This document shows positions 1 to 12,309 of a stretch of DNA of 64,000 bases, in pieces (the stretch's first letter is position 1; each line of letters begins with the position of its first letter). This DNA is from Berberis thunbergii. Its lineage: Eukaryota > Streptophyta > Magnoliopsida > Ranunculales > Berberidaceae. The notes below the pieces were generated by a model that made no database searches, was not told where the DNA came from, and saw only the letters and a list, made by a program, of their open reading frames with translations. The stretch lies in NCBI GenBank assembly GCA_003290165.1, contig QNQO01000524.1, forward strand, positions 310,001-374,000, given 5' to 3'. The position numbers and the translations under genes are program-made.

Positions 1-496
1 CATGCTATTCAGCCTTTCTTTTTCTTTTAGAGCCGCTGACCTATTATAAATTTTATGATGATGATGTTATTAGTCTCATGAAAGACTTTGAATTGGTTCT
101 ACAACTAATGGACCTTCTGCTAAGATCGATTTCAAGATCGTGACATGGTTTGAGGAAAGAGACAAAAAAAACCCAAACACATACTTATTTTGGTAAATAA
201 ATTTCAGGTTTTCAATCACAAATGAGATGGTCTTCTAATGGAGGTTGGGTATTAAGTTGAAGATTAAATGGAGGGATTTAGTGGAGGTTTGATGGAGAAG
301 AATTAGACTGAAGTAAGAATTCAAAATCTAATACGGTTATCTAACTAAATGAGATCTAAATCTAAGGCAATTAAACCTCTAGGGTTTATCTTAGACATCT
401 AATGTCTTCCCGAGTGAATCTACTAGAGCGGAAGGTCATCAAGTGTTATTGATTTCAATCCTAAGGCTGCGGGGAGACTCAGTGGAATCCTGATCG
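1..496. other. Gene-free stretch, no feature recognised
   Basis: AT-rich sequence with no ORF, RNA gene or repeat that I can support. It may belong to a long first intron of the ubiquitin hydrolase gene whose later exons begin at 3248, but nothing here shows that directly. Confidence 0.4.
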
Positions 497-1495
497 GGCC
501 TGGCATGGCCTACATGGACTGTACCCGACCCATTAAATCCTTTAAGATAGGGCGGACATCGGCGACTAGAAAGGCAAGACTAACTTTGCCATTTCCAAAC
601 CTAACGGCCAAACATCTTCGCTGCAAATCACAATCCAAAACTTCTGGTCAGGCCTGGCATGACCTACCTGTACCTGACCCATTAAATCCTTTAAGACAGT
701 GGAACATTGGTGACTAGAAAGGCGAGGGTAACATTGCCATTTCCAAACCTAACGGCCAAACATCTTCGTTGCAAATCACAATCCAAAACTTCTGGTCAGG
801 CCTGGCATGACCTAATCATACCGTACCAACATGTTCCCATCCTTTAACACAGGGTGGACATAGGTGACTCGAAAGGCAAGGCTAACTTTGTCACTATCAA
901 TCTTAACGTACACACATCTTTGTCGCTATGCAGTTAAAACAACGTTATAACGCTGATATAATGCTCAACGGGGATGAGCCCTTACGTTATGAGATTATCA
1001 CGTTTTTATATCACGGCTCCGATATAACGTCGTTATATAGCCGTTATTGAGATAACGTTTTTTCAATAACGCCGTTTTAACTTTTTGTTTTAATATTAAA
1101 AAAAATCACCCATTTCATTATCGATTGAAGGACCATAGCTCGCCGATTGATAGAGAACCAAACCTCGCCGGTTGACAAAGAACGAGAAACAAAGAAGGAA
1201 AACAGACAAAGAGTCGATCACACTCTCTATTGCATTCTCAGTCTCATACGAAGGGAATATGTTTTTTTATTAATGTTTTGATTTTTTTGAATCTAATGTT
1301 ATGAACTTGATTTACTTTTGACCTTTATAATACATCAATACTTTGTGAGGTATTAAAAATATGTTTAACAATATATTCTGTTATATACCGTTGTATCACG
1401 TTATAACTTGTAACGCTTCTAGACCGTTATGGGTTCATTATCCGTTTTAACTGCATAGCTTTGCCGCAATTCAAAACTCAAAATGGTTAAGGCTG
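497..1495 (+). repeat. Three direct repeats of about 150 bp, the third split by a MITE
   Basis: The phrase GGCCTGGCATGRCCTA recurs at 497, 651 and 799, each time followed by related sequence (CCCATTAAATCCTTTAAGA, then GACTAGAAAGGC, then AAACATCTTCG and CAATCCAAAACTTCTGGTCA). Units 1 and 2 are 154 and 148 bp long and very similar. Unit 3 is more diverged and is interrupted after position 925 by a foldback element; its remainder resumes at about 1459. No known satellite or gene is recognised. The short ORF over units 1 and 2 has no recognisable product. Confidence 0.8.
926..1458. mobile_element. hAT-type MITE, 533 bp
   Basis: The ends are perfect 15-bp inverted repeats (CTATGCAGTTAAAAC at 926-940 and its reverse complement at 1444-1458). 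They are flanked by an 8-bp duplication, CTTTGTCG at 918-925 and CTTTGCCG at 1459-1466, with one mismatch. An 8-bp target duplication is the hallmark of hAT transposition. Subterminal regions are rich in AACGTTATAAC-like motifs in both orientations. There is no transposase, so the element is non-autonomous. It sits in the third unit of the tandem repeat and is therefore younger than that array. Confidence 0.85.
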
Positions 1496-2367
1496 GCTGG
1501 AACTGGAAAGTCAAAGATAGTCCTGAAAACCTCACAAACTGTGAGAACCATCCACCAAAGGAGATATCAGTGGAGCATGGTGCAATTCAGGAGGACCTAT
1601 GTGCTAAGCTAAACCTAGTTGACCATTAACCCATTCATGTAGGGCTCGAAGCATCTCCCAATAAGCCTAGGAAGCACAAACACCAAATAAGAGTGGAACA
1701 ATGAGGATCCCATTCAAAACACCAAGTAGGCGGACTTTGGGTTTGGGCACAACTCATTCTTGAACAAAGCAATGACGGTCAGATTGGGATCCCACTCAAG
1801 CCGCCACAGTCTCAATGTAATCATTTCTCTTCGTGTCACTTTGATAACCCGTGCCTAGGGCCTTCAGGATAGCGATTGCAATTTGATGATATGCATAGGG
1901 CTTAGTTGCTTTAGCAAGCACTGAAGCATATATAACTACATAAATAACTATGAACAACGGTATAACAATAATTCCTTTTTGTTTTTTAAATTTGCGTCGT
2001 CATCAATTGATAGTACTGAGATACTAAGTAAATTGCTCAAATGTGCATGATACTAAGTAAATTGCTCAAATGTGCATAAATAAATATAAACTGACGACCT
2101 TCAAAGCAACATTTTTAAATGCTTGATACCACAACCGATAACTTCCATGATTTTTACCTTTTCAACAGCCTTCTTCGCTGACAGACTCTTATATTTCTAG
2201 TTTGTATAGTTGCACATGCTGAGTTAGCCTCAAAATTTCATCTTAAATCTCACCTGTGTATGGATATGACGATGAAACAACAATTTTAACAAGAAAAGGG
2301 TGACTAAGTATGGATATGAGTAGTTTGTCCACAAAACCCATCCCTTGGTTCAACTTTCAGGTTGGAG
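1496..2367. other. Gene-free stretch
   Basis: No coding potential is recognisable. A short duplication (ACTAAGTAAATTGCTCAAAT, twice near 2025-2075) is the only local structure seen. It probably lies in an intron or in 5' flanking sequence of the ubiquitin hydrolase gene. Confidence 0.4.
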
Positions 2368-3099
2368 TAGGGGTGGGCGCAAGACGGGATGCATTCCTAT
2401 CCCATCCCGTTCGGGATCGGGATGGGATAAACCTCATCCCGATCTTGTCCCATCCTAAACGGGTTCGTTATGGGATGAACATGTACCAAATAAACTCCAA
2501 TAAAGAATAACAAAAGAATTTTATTTCACATTACTCAAACATCAATAATGCTAAATTTGTGTACTTATAACTTTCATCGTAGCAATATCAAATGTCATGT
2601 AAAATTTATGGTTCAATGAACTTGCGGTTTTTTATGTCAAGCATCCTCTGTGTGCAAATCTAATATAAGTTCGAAAATGAAGAATATTGTTCATTGAACT
2701 CATAGTGCAAAACTAACATAAACCATCATTTGCATTTATTTTCTACAAGAATAATTGTCCTATAGCCAATCCAAAATGTAAAAAAAAAAAAAAAATTTCA
2801 TGGGTTCTATTTGACCTAAAATATCCAAACTAGAGTTTCTATCTAAATAACGAGTACCTAATTAAACTTTTAAATTTTGCAAACATTAGATGTTTTGATT
2901 TAATTTCAACATATCCTAAACTTTCCTTTAGAATAGTAGTTTGATTAAAATAATAGTAATAAATATTAAATAAATAAGTTAAGGATGGGATGGGCGGGAT
3001 TGAAAATCTCCATCCCACTCTAGATCGGGATGGGAATGGGATGTGTTTGATCAATCCCAAAAGGACCCGAAAAAAAATCGGAACTGGAAGAGATGGGAC
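2368..3099 (+). mobile_element. hAT-like non-autonomous element, copy 1 (right end lost)
   Basis: It starts with TAGGGGTGGGCGC followed by a run of GGGATGGGAT and CCCATCCCG motifs. It then tracks the full-length copy at 18099-19421 through an AT-rich middle to a terminal segment with GATCGGGATGGGAATGGGAT. The last 40-odd bases, including the right inverted repeat, are missing. There is no transposase. It lies immediately upstream of the first visible ubiquitin hydrolase exon. Confidence 0.65.
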
Positions 3100-3247
3100 C
3101 TTTTTGATAGAAGTTTGCTATATAGATGTTTCCTTTGCTTCCTAATATGTATTGGGTTTTATACCCACCGGCGGCACGCTCGTGTTTCAAAAAATATATA
3201 TCTCTATAATATAGCACTAGTATGATACCCAATTTTTGTGCTTGCAG

Positions 3248-4321
3248 GTTGAGGAGTTGTATTCATTGGACCTGGACTCTTTGAACAATCTTCAGTCAGT
3301 GGTTATCCCCATCTCTTATTATGGTGTCTAACAGACATCTCTTCACTTTGCTTTAACGAGTTTCCCTTGTTTACAGACCAATATACGGATTGATATTTCT
3401 TTTTAAGTGGCGCCCTGGTGAGAAAGATGATCGTCTTGTGATTAGGGATCCGAACCCAAACTTGTTTTTTGCAAGCCAGGTTGGTATCAGGAAGCAGTCT
3501 CTGGAGCCATGCAATATGTTCATTGTCTAACCCTTTTCATGTGTTCACAGGTCATTAACAATGCTTGTGCGACCCAGGCAATCCTCTCAATTCTTATGAA
3601 CTGTCCAGATGTGGATATTGGGCCAGAACTCACAATGTTGAAAGAGTTCACAAAAAACTTTCCTCCTGAATTGAAAGGCTTAGCAATAAACAACAGTGAA
3701 GCCATCCGTACTGCACACAATAGCTTTGCAAGACCAGAGCCATTTGTGTCTGACGAGCAGAAAGTTGCAACTAAAGATGATGATGTCTACCATTTTATAA
3801 GTTATTTACCTGTTGACGATGTCCTGTACGAGCTTGATGGGTTGAAGGAGGGCCCAATTAGCCTTGGGCCGTGTCCTGGTGGTGACTTGGGGTGGTTACA
3901 GATGGTGCAACCAGTGATCCAGGAACGCATAGAGAGGTACTCTAGAAGTGAGATAAGATTCAACCTCATGGCAATTATAAAGAACCGGAAGGAAATGTAT
4001 ACCACAGAACTGAAGGAACTTCAGAAGAAGAGGGAGCGTATCTTGCAGCAACTGGCGGCAGCACAGGCTGAGAGACAGCCGGATAGCAACATTGAGTCAC
4101 TGAACAAATTGCTTTGTGAAATAAATTCTGGGATTGAGAGTGCTACTGAGAAGATATTGATGGAAGAGGAGAAGTTCAAGAAGTGGAGGACTGAAAACAT
4201 TCGAAGAAAACACAACTATATACCCTTCTTGTTCAATTTCCTCAAGATTCTTGCAGAGAAAAAGCAGTTGAAACCTCTGATTGAGAAGGCAAAGCAGAAC
4301 ACAGTCACCAATCCTAGGTGA
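3248..4321 (+). CDS. Ubiquitin C-terminal hydrolase, UCH37/UCHL5 type (5' incomplete)
   Basis: A cysteine protease of peptidase family C12 that removes ubiquitin; in the UCH37 branch it works with the proteasome or chromatin remodellers. Three exons can be read: 3248-3294, 3377-3479 and 3551-4321, with GT-AG introns and consistent phases (phase 2, then 0). The catalytic Cys is in NNACATQA at the start of exon three, the oxyanion Gln is just upstream in the same block, and the catalytic His and Asp lie in the [18 protein letters not shown] segment. A coiled-coil region and the ENIRRKHNY tail typical of UCH37 follow. The exon for the first ~25 residues is not seen upstream; repeats fill that space. 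A good donor (AG|GTGAGT at 4318) overlaps the in-frame TGA at 4319-4321, so the protein may end here or continue in a further exon. Family identity is very likely; both ends are uncertain. Confidence 0.9.
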
Positions 4322-6187
4322 GTGCTAATTTATCCAGTAACGACAGATACAACAGAACTTTGAGAGACCTAGTTTCCAGATGTTTTGGTCCTCTGCAAAC
4401 TGTTCATGTATCCAAAGATTGTGATAGCTGCACTTGTTTACTGTTTGCTTATCAGGTTTTCAGTTGAGCACATTAATCAGGATTCATTTAGCTTAATTTT
4501 ATACCATCTCTGCATTTAAGTATATCATGCTTATTGGACGACTCACTCAAATTCTAGGGGGACGAGAGAAAGGGACTCTGCACATCTCGAGGCAGATGGG
4601 TGGTTATACCCATCCATCACTCCCTAGAAGGGCTCCTCCTGGAATACTTGTTTATTGTAAATTCTGAATTATGCACAGATTACTGCAATAGAACAACAGC
4701 TGGTACTAAGATCATTCGGTTGCCTTCAACCGATGGAAGCAGTTCTTTGGGTCATCTACTCAAAAGACAAGCCGAGAAAGGCATGTCTCTTGTGTCAGTA
4801 CTTCCTTGCTAATTACTATATTCTCAGGGGGTCAATGTTAATCCCCTTTTGCCTGCTCGTTCTGGCTCTTACAAGCCAAATTTTTGTGATGACTATCCCC
4901 TATAATGAAGGTTATCCTCACAATAACTAAAGATTGGTTAGTTCCTTATATTTAAATACATCAAGAAATACCAAAACCAAATAATGTAACTTCTGTCCAT
5001 ATCTATATCCATCAACTTTGTGGAACACAATAAGAACTGAACCAACTCTCACCTGCAAACTACAGTTAGAAGCTACCAAGATTTTTTCTGGGTCCACCCG
5101 CTCGATTGCTTCACTAACTGAGACCCCTTGGATCCATTCATCTTTGATTTCATCGATCTATGTTTCTCTGCTTCCTGTGAAGTGTTAACAAACTAAACAA
5201 CAATGGCTTCTAATAAGTGCGATGACAACAACAACTATATGAATAAGACCTCATTATTTAGTAAGTTTAACAAGTTGAAATCAGTTTTAGCTGTCAGTTT
5301 AAGAAATCAAAACAAGTTGAAAGTCAAGTTTTGGCCAAATACCTCGCGTGAGTCTCAGTCAAGAAATTAACAAATGTTTGTGAATTTGTAGGAAGGTAAA
5401 ACTTATACATAGCTTGAAGGTGTTTCAAGTTGATCGTGACTTATGAGAAGTTGAAAAATAAAAGAATACTATTTAGGTAATGCATTTCAAAGTGAAAATA
5501 GTAAGATGGCGTTTGTTTTTAGCTCCCTAAACAAGAAGAGACAAGTTGGCTTCTCAAACTCAGGTGTTTGCGACTTTGACATGTTTGATACACTGTTTTG
5601 CTATATCAAGTTGGCTTCTCAAAGTCATCCACAAAATGGAGTAGTAAGCTTTGTTCAAATGGTGGAGATTTACATGTTGTTAGAATACTGTCCAAAGGCG
5701 TACATCCAAGGCCGATGGGGATGATTGCCCGGTTGCAACGTCAATCCTATAAGAATTGAGAGATCACAAAACTCGTTTTAGTCCTTGGAATTATTTTAGA
5801 GGCTGAAAATGACAACTGATAATATATTGGAAATTAATTCGACAAAGTTTGTCTCTAGAAGAACAGAAGAATAATCCAATGTTGAATGAGAGAAACTTGT
5901 CAAATGCATCGACCAATCTCTCTTCTTATAAATAATCCTGAGTGATGTAGACAATTTTGCTCAATAGTTTTATAGTATCACAGAAGGATTAGTGAATATT
6001 AATTATTATGTGAAGGAATTTGTATCATAGTATATCTTATCTTGTATACTTCAGTAAGAGTTCGAGGACTAAATTCAACACATTTTCATGCTTACGCGTC
6101 TTCAGTATATGACTGAACCTTGCGTATGTTAACAAACAATAAACAGGCTCTATGTCTACTCTTGTTTTCAATGGCTCATCTGTGAGC
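4322..6187. other. Gene-free stretch downstream of the ubiquitin hydrolase
   Basis: The first few hundred bases may be 3' untranslated sequence or a last intron and exon of the upstream gene. Several short ORFs (for example 5506-5724) have no recognisable domain. No repeat family was recognised up to the copia insertion at 6188. Confidence 0.4.
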
Positions 6188-7064
6188 TGTTGAAAAAATG
6201 AGTTCGAATTTTAAAACAAAAATGGTTTTTGAACTTTGAAACTCTCTTTCACTATTATTTAGTCACATATCTTCTATGAAACTCATTGTGGAGGAGTTAA
6301 TAAGGAGAATGTTTAGACTTGAGCTTGGACCCCAAGGGGTATCTACACTTTTGTGAAGGAAGGGACAATTAGACTAATGTTGATCCACTCCACACGCACG
6401 CGCCGCCATCCGACCGGGTTGGGCTGAGATTAAACCATTCTTTTTGCTGAAATTTTTATTTGAAAAAACAATATCTTATTTGCTGAAGAGAAGAAGACCG
6501 AGTCTCTCCCACGCCCCCACGATTTTTCCTGATTCTCTCCGCGATTTTTGTCGCCATTACAGTCACATTTTCACTCAAAAGCGATAATCTCTCAGCCTAT
6601 AAATACAATCGAACTCTGGGTTAATTTTATATCGAAAATACATTTTCACAATTCAGTCTTTCAATTCTCAAAGAGTTTTTGTTTTAAAGAAAAACGCAAT
6701 AGCTTCCAGAGTTCTATTTTTAAGAGTTTTGTTTAGCTTCCAGAGTTCTACTTGAAAAGTTATGTTTTTTACTAAACAATTCATATTTCAGAGAGTTTCT
6801 TTTATTCATCGATTTGGTGATTCCGAGCAATGGGAAGTTAATGGTGAATAAAATTCCGTTTGTCAATAGTACATGTGATTGAACGAGACAGATACAGAAT
6901 TCTGGGCTGTTTTATCCTGGGGACGACGAGGCTTTCAGATTGTTTGCACAATTTTGGGCAGAGCCGCGAAACGTCTTAAAGATAGCGACCTAATCCGCGA
7001 CTCAACCCAAGAAAATTGGTAACTTCATTTCTCATTTAAATTGCAGCATTTATATTTTCCAACA
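6188..7064 (+). repeat. 5' LTR of copia copy 1
   Basis: 877 bp, bounded by TGTTGAAAAAATGAG and ATTTTCCAACA. A TATA box (TATAAATA) at 6598-6605 marks the likely start region of the element's transcript. It differs from its 3' partner by scattered substitutions and small indels. Confidence 0.9.
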
Positions 7065-7087
7065 ATTGTAAGACGATACATATCTGC

Positions 7088-7990
7088 CATGTCTATTATT
7101 ACTGAACTTGCTGCTAAGGATCTAAACAGACCGTTTCGTTTTGAGGGTCAACATTTTAAAAGATCGAGAAAAAAATGTTGTTTTTCTTAACTACGTAAAA
7201 AGTCACTTATATCTGTAATGCTGAAAAACCCGAATTGCCTGCTGAGCCTGATGAAACCAGCACCAAGGAATTAGATTGCTGGATAGAAAATGACTTCTTG
7301 TGTAAGAATTTTATTCTGAATGGTCTGTCTGATGAACTATATAATTATTACTGTTCTGAAAAAATTGCTAAGGATATTTGGGAAGCCCTTAGGAAAAAAT
7401 ATGACACTGAAAAGGCTGACACAAAGAAATATGCCGTCAGTCGTTATTTGAAATACCAAATGACTGATGATAAGTTTGTGGAAACCCAATATCACGAGTT
7501 ATAGAAAATTGCTCATGAAATCATATATGAAGGCATGACCTTAGATGAGCAATTTCAAGTTACTGTTGTGATAGATAAATTGCCCCCTAGCTGGAAAGAC
7601 TTTAAGAATGCATTTAGGCATAAAACCAAAAAGTTCTCTCTAGAAAGTCTGATTACCCGACTTCGGATTGAGGAGGAAGCCCGGAAACAAGATCAGAAAG
7701 ATGAAATTCTGATTATTTCTAACCCGAAGAAATCCACCCATGTGGCTCTGAAACCACCCAGTGGAAAGACTATGAAAAGTCAGTCACAATAAAAATCGAA
7801 ACCATCATAATTGGAACTATCAGAACCAGAACAACCAGAACCGCAACCAACAGAATCAGAATCCTCCACGAAATCAGAATGGACAAAAACACCCCTCAAG
7901 AAATGAATCAGCACAGTTCCTATGTTATACCTGTGGTAGGCCAGGGCATATAGCTAGGAACTACCAGAATGGATCTCGTCCTGCTCCGCA
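7088..7990 (+). pseudogene. copia gag (UBN2-like) remnant, copy 1
   Basis: The reading frame begins at ATG 7088 (MSIITELAAKD) and runs, with frame breaks near 7180, 7502 and 7792, through the conserved gag core (SDELYNYYCSEKIAKDIWEA, then a RYLKYQMTDD block and a SLESLITRLRIEEE block). The zinc knuckle near 7924 reads CYTCGRPGHIARNY, so the final metal-binding Cys has become Tyr. In an active element the product would form the virus-like particle; this copy cannot make it. Confidence 0.85.
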
Positions 7991-10320
7991 GGCGAACCTA
8001 TCCAAAGGCCAACTTATTACCATGATCTCTGAGATAAACTTTGTTGGTGGATCCGAGGGATGGTGGGTTGACAGTGGTGCTTCTCGACATGTCTGCTATG
8101 ATCGAGAAATGTTCAAGTCTTATTCTGAAGCTGAGGACAAGAAAGTGTTGTTGGGTGATTCCCATTCCACTATCGTTGCTGAAACTGGAGAAGTATAGCT
8201 GAAGTTTTCCTCTAAAAAGACTGTCATCCTGAAGGATGTCCTGCATACTCCAGAGATGAGGAAGAACTTAGTTTCTGGTTACCTTCTGAACAAGGCTGGA
8301 TTTAGTCAAATAATAGGGGTCGATTTGTATACCATCACTAAGAACAATGTATTTGTGGGGAAAATGTATGTCACTGATGGTATGTTTAAATTGAATGTTG
8401 ATGCTAATAAAATTTCTAGTTCTGCTTACATGTTGTGTTCTTTTAGTACTTGGCATGCTAGACTATGTCATGTTAATAAACGAATAATTAAAAACATGAG
8501 TAACTTAGGACTAATTCCAAAATTGTCTTTAAATGACTTTGAAAAATGCAACTATTGTAGCCAAACTAAAATAACCAAAACACCACATAAATCTGTTGTT
8601 AGAGAATCTGAACCCTTAAATTTAATACACTCAGATATATGTGAACTTGATGGTGTTTTGACTAGAAATGGAAATTATTATTTTATTACTTTTATTGATG
8701 ATTGCTCCAATTATACCTTCGTCTACCTGATGAAAAATAAGAGTAAAGCATTTGACATGTTCAAAATATTTTTAACGGAAGTTGAAAATCAGTTTAATAG
8801 AAAAATAAAGAGGTTTAGGAGTGATAGAGGCACTAAATATGACAACAGTAATTCATAGACTTTTATAATTCTCATGAAATTATGCATAAAAAAACTGCAC
8901 CGTACTCTCCTGAGATGAATGGCAAAGCTAAAAAGAAAAAATAGAACTCTTACTGAGTTAGTAGTTGCCATTTTACTTAACTCCGGTGTTGCATCGCACT
9001 GGTGGGGAGAGATTATATTGACGGCCTATTACGTGCTAAATAGAGTCCCTAAATTGAAAAGTAAAACTTTTCCTTATGAGATTTTGAAAAATAGACAACC
9101 AAACTTGTCATATTTCAAAACTTGGGGTTGTTTAGCTTATGTTAGAATTCCTGATTCTAAAAGGAACAAGTTTGCCAATAGGGCATATGAGTGTGTATTC
9201 ATAGGATATGTTGTTAACAGCAAAGCCTATAGATTATATAACCTTAGTGACCACGTTATCATAGAATCTAACGATGTTGAGTTCTATGAACATAGATTTC
9301 CTTTTATCTCGAGGAATAGTGGGGGTACACCCTCTAATAACGTGCCAATGATCAGGATGAATGAAAACGATAAAGCTACAAAATCTGAGCCTAGGAGAAG
9401 TAAATGAAACCAAACTTCTAAAAACTATGGCTCCAATTTCTATGCCTTTACAGTCGATGAGGATCTCCTTAGTTTTCAAGAAGCCTAATCCTCTATAGAT
9501 GCCAATTTTTGGGAAGAGACTATTGATGATGAAATGGACTCTCTTGAGTCTAATAGAACCTGACATTTAGTTGACTTGCCACAAGGTTGCAAGACAATAG
9601 GTTGTAAGTGGGTATTTAAGAAGAAAATTAAACCCGATGGAAATGTTGAAAAGTTTAAGGCTCGCCTTGTAGCCAAAGGGTTTAGACAGAGAGAAAATGT
9701 TGCATTCTTTGACACATATTCTCTTGTTACCAGAATTACATTTATTTGAGTGCTAATTTCTCGTGTTGCAATGCACGATCTAGTATTGCACCAAATGGAT
9801 GTAAAGATTGCTTTTCTTAATGGTGATTTAGAAGAAGAAATTTACATGAACCAATCTGAAGGTTTTTTTATTCCAGGGCAAGAAAATAAAGTTTGCAAAC
9901 TAGATAAATCTCTTTATGGTTTGAAACAAGCTCCAAAACAATGACATGAAAAAAATTGATAATTTTATTATCTCACATGACTTTAAAGTTAACGAAAGTG
10001 ACAAATGCATTTATTATAAATCTAAAAATGGCATTTGCACTATTATATGTCTATATGTGGATGATTTGTTTATCTTTGGTTTTAATATTCATGTCGTGAA
10101 TAAAGTGAAATCTTTATTACGTGCGAACTTTGATACGAAAGACCTTGAAGAGGCAAGTGTAATGATTGGTATTAAAATTACTAGGTCTGAAAAGGGAATT
10201 TGTTTGGATCAATCACACTATATTGAAAAGATCCTAAAGAAATATAATTACTCTGGCTGTAAACCTGCATGTACTCCTAATTACTTTGACGAAAGGATTA
10301 GCTAGAGAGAAGGTTTTCAA
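7991..10320 (+). pseudogene. copia pol remnant, copy 1 (RNase H deleted)
   Basis: In order: aspartic protease region (WVDSGASRHVC-like at about 8060, where the active D-S-G is visible), the gag-pre-integrase zinc-binding block (WHARLCHVNKR, about 8450), the integrase core (HSDICELDG and FITFIDDCSNYTFVYLM), and reverse transcriptase ([20 protein letters not shown], then CLYVDDLFIFG with the catalytic YVDD near 10050). Stops or frameshifts occur near 8198, 8856, 9405, 9487, 9749 and 9944. After CKPACTP near 10275 the sequence jumps directly to the last residues of RNase H, so about 0.7 kb present in the second copy is missing. Confidence 0.88.
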
Positions 10321-10901
10321 AACCTCGAAAGGAATAAGACTTATGCCCTTAGATTGATGAGTTATTTATGATGGTAACCCAACCTATAGACTGGAGATCC
10401 CAAAAAATAGGTTCAATGGGTAATAACAAGTCGTGAATGATATGAAGTGAATCATGCTGACCTAATAGTAATTCCATTCATAGTTTGAAGCATGAGTTCC
10501 TGAAGCGATAGTAGGATGAGTTAAAACTCTTAATGAGATCTATACTCTATGTGGAGTGGAGTACCTAGCTACAGGAGTACTCTTGATAGACTCACCTAAG
10601 TTATTGTGGAAGTATGGCCGCTTCCTATGGAATTTGTGGGCAAAATTCCTAGAGCCTTCACTATACTGGGATATACGTGCATGGCCTTAAAGCCGAGTTT
10701 TTTAGACTTTACCTTGGTAAGGTTGTGCGTGTAATGTTGTTAGAAATAGAGTTCAAAACTACGAGTTACTCTAGTATAATCTAAATCATGAACACTACAC
10801 AAGAGTTCAAGTTGAAAGACATTTTTGTTTATGCATATTCTTATATTTATAGATTGCTTGATGAAGAAATGTTTTTTTTTTTTTTAAATTCAAGTGGGGA
10901 T

Positions 10902-11800
10902 TGTTGAAAAAATGAGTTTGAATTTTAAAACAAAAATGGTTTTGAACTTTGAAACTCTCTCTTTCTATTATTTAGTCTCATATCTTCCATGTAACTCATT
11001 GTGGATGAGTTAATAAGGAAAATGTTTGGACTTGGGCTTGGACCCCAAGGGGTACCCACACTTTTGTGAAGAAGGAGAGAGTTAGACCAATGTTGGTCCA
11101 CTCTACACGCTTGCGTCACTGTCTAACCGGGTCGGGCTGAGATTAAACCATTCTTTTTGCTGAAATTTTTATTTGAAAAAAAATATCGTATTTGCTGAAG
11201 AGAAAAAGATTGAGTCAAAGAAGATCCAGTCTTCTCTCCCACCCCCACGATTTTTTCCTGATTCTCTCCGTGATTTCCGCCGCCATTACAGGCACATTTT
11301 CTCTCAAAAGCGATCCTCTCTCAGCCTATAAATTCAATCGAACTCTGGGTTAATTTTATATCGAAAATACATTTTCGCAATTCAGTCTTTCAATTCTCAA
11401 AGAGTTTTTGTTTTAGAGAAAAACACAATAGCTTCCAGAGTTCTATTTTTAAGAGTTTTATTTAGCTTCCAGAGTTCTACTTGAAAAGTTTTGTTTTTTA
11501 CTAAACAATTCATATTTCATAGAGTTTCTTTTATTCATTGATTTCGTGATTCCAAGCAATAGGAAGTTAAGGGTGAATATAATTCCATTCGTCAATACTC
11601 AATAGTGCATGTGATTGAACGAGACAGATACAGAATTCTGAGTTGTTTTATCCTGGGGACGACGGGGCTTTCAGACTGCTTGCACAATTTTGGGCAAAGC
11701 CGCGAAACGTCTTAAAGAGAGTGACCTAGTCCGCGACTCAACCCAAGAAAGTTGGTAACTTCGTTCCTGTTTTAAATTGCAGCATTTATATTTTCCAACA
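10902..11800 (+). repeat. 3' LTR of copia copy 1
   Basis: 899 bp with the same ends as the 5' LTR. It is preceded by the purine tract AAGTGGGGAT and followed by the TGAGC duplication. A TATAAATT motif near 11327 matches the 5' LTR TATA box. It ends about 510 bp upstream of the start codon of the next host gene. Confidence 0.9.
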
Positions 11801-12224
11801 TGAGCCTTGACAACCACCCTGTAACAAAGCCTTGTTCTTGGGAGGTCAAGGATTTGATTTTACACCTAGTACAATATAATTTCCAGTGATTTCAATGAGG
11901 GGACACTGAGTGTAAAGTCTACTCCGGTTGTCCATGGACGTGATCTCCTCATGACTATGTAACATGGTACAGTGCCACAATTTTGGATGAGAGGTGAGCG
12001 TGGATTAACCTTAAGATGCTTTGTTTGCACCAAAGCCTTATTATATTATCAAATTTGCGTGATCAAATCCAACAATGACTTTTTAAGTTGGCATATTAGC
12101 AATGAGGAGGATATGATTGCCACCTCAAATACATAATTGCACAAATGCCACATTAAACTACCGTCCAAATCTCTTAAACATTGTAATGTCAGTTCCCTGA
12201 AAGCCTAAAGTAGGCCAAACCTAC

Positions 12225-12234
12225 TATATTTATA
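12225..12234 (+). promoter_or_regulatory. Candidate TATA box of the 12.3-kb gene
   Basis: TATATTTATA lies about 75 bp before the ATG at 12310, a plausible TATA position for a short leader. The copia 3' LTR ends about 425 bp further upstream. No transcript evidence is available. Confidence 0.4.
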
Positions 12235-12309
12235 TGTTAGGGCCTCACTGATCATATACTGTTCAGTTCAACACAACATCCATTGGAGGAAGGCTTGCAG
12301 AACAATCTG

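Larger units (their letters stand above)
6188..11800 (+). mobile_element. Ty1/copia LTR retrotransposon, copy 1 (complete ends, dead)
   Basis: Two long terminal repeats (6188-7064 and 10902-11800) each start TGTTG and end CCAACA. They are flanked by an identical 5-bp target duplication, TGAGC (6183-6187 and 11801-11805). A polypurine tract (AAGTGGGGA) precedes the 3' LTR. The interior holds gag, protease, integrase and reverse transcriptase in the copia order (integrase before RT). Coding sequence is broken by several stops and frameshifts, and the RNase H region is deleted near 10280. I did not recognise a standard primer-binding site after 7064. A second member of the family lies at 25296-31200. 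Confidence 0.95.

Noticed and set aside
505..717. 70-codon ORF
   Set aside because: It lies in the tandem repeat and is not preserved across the units.
12283..12309. Nine extra N-terminal codons of the serine-rich gene
   Set aside because: The frame begins at TTG there; the first ATG is at 12310, and plant genes rarely use TTG.
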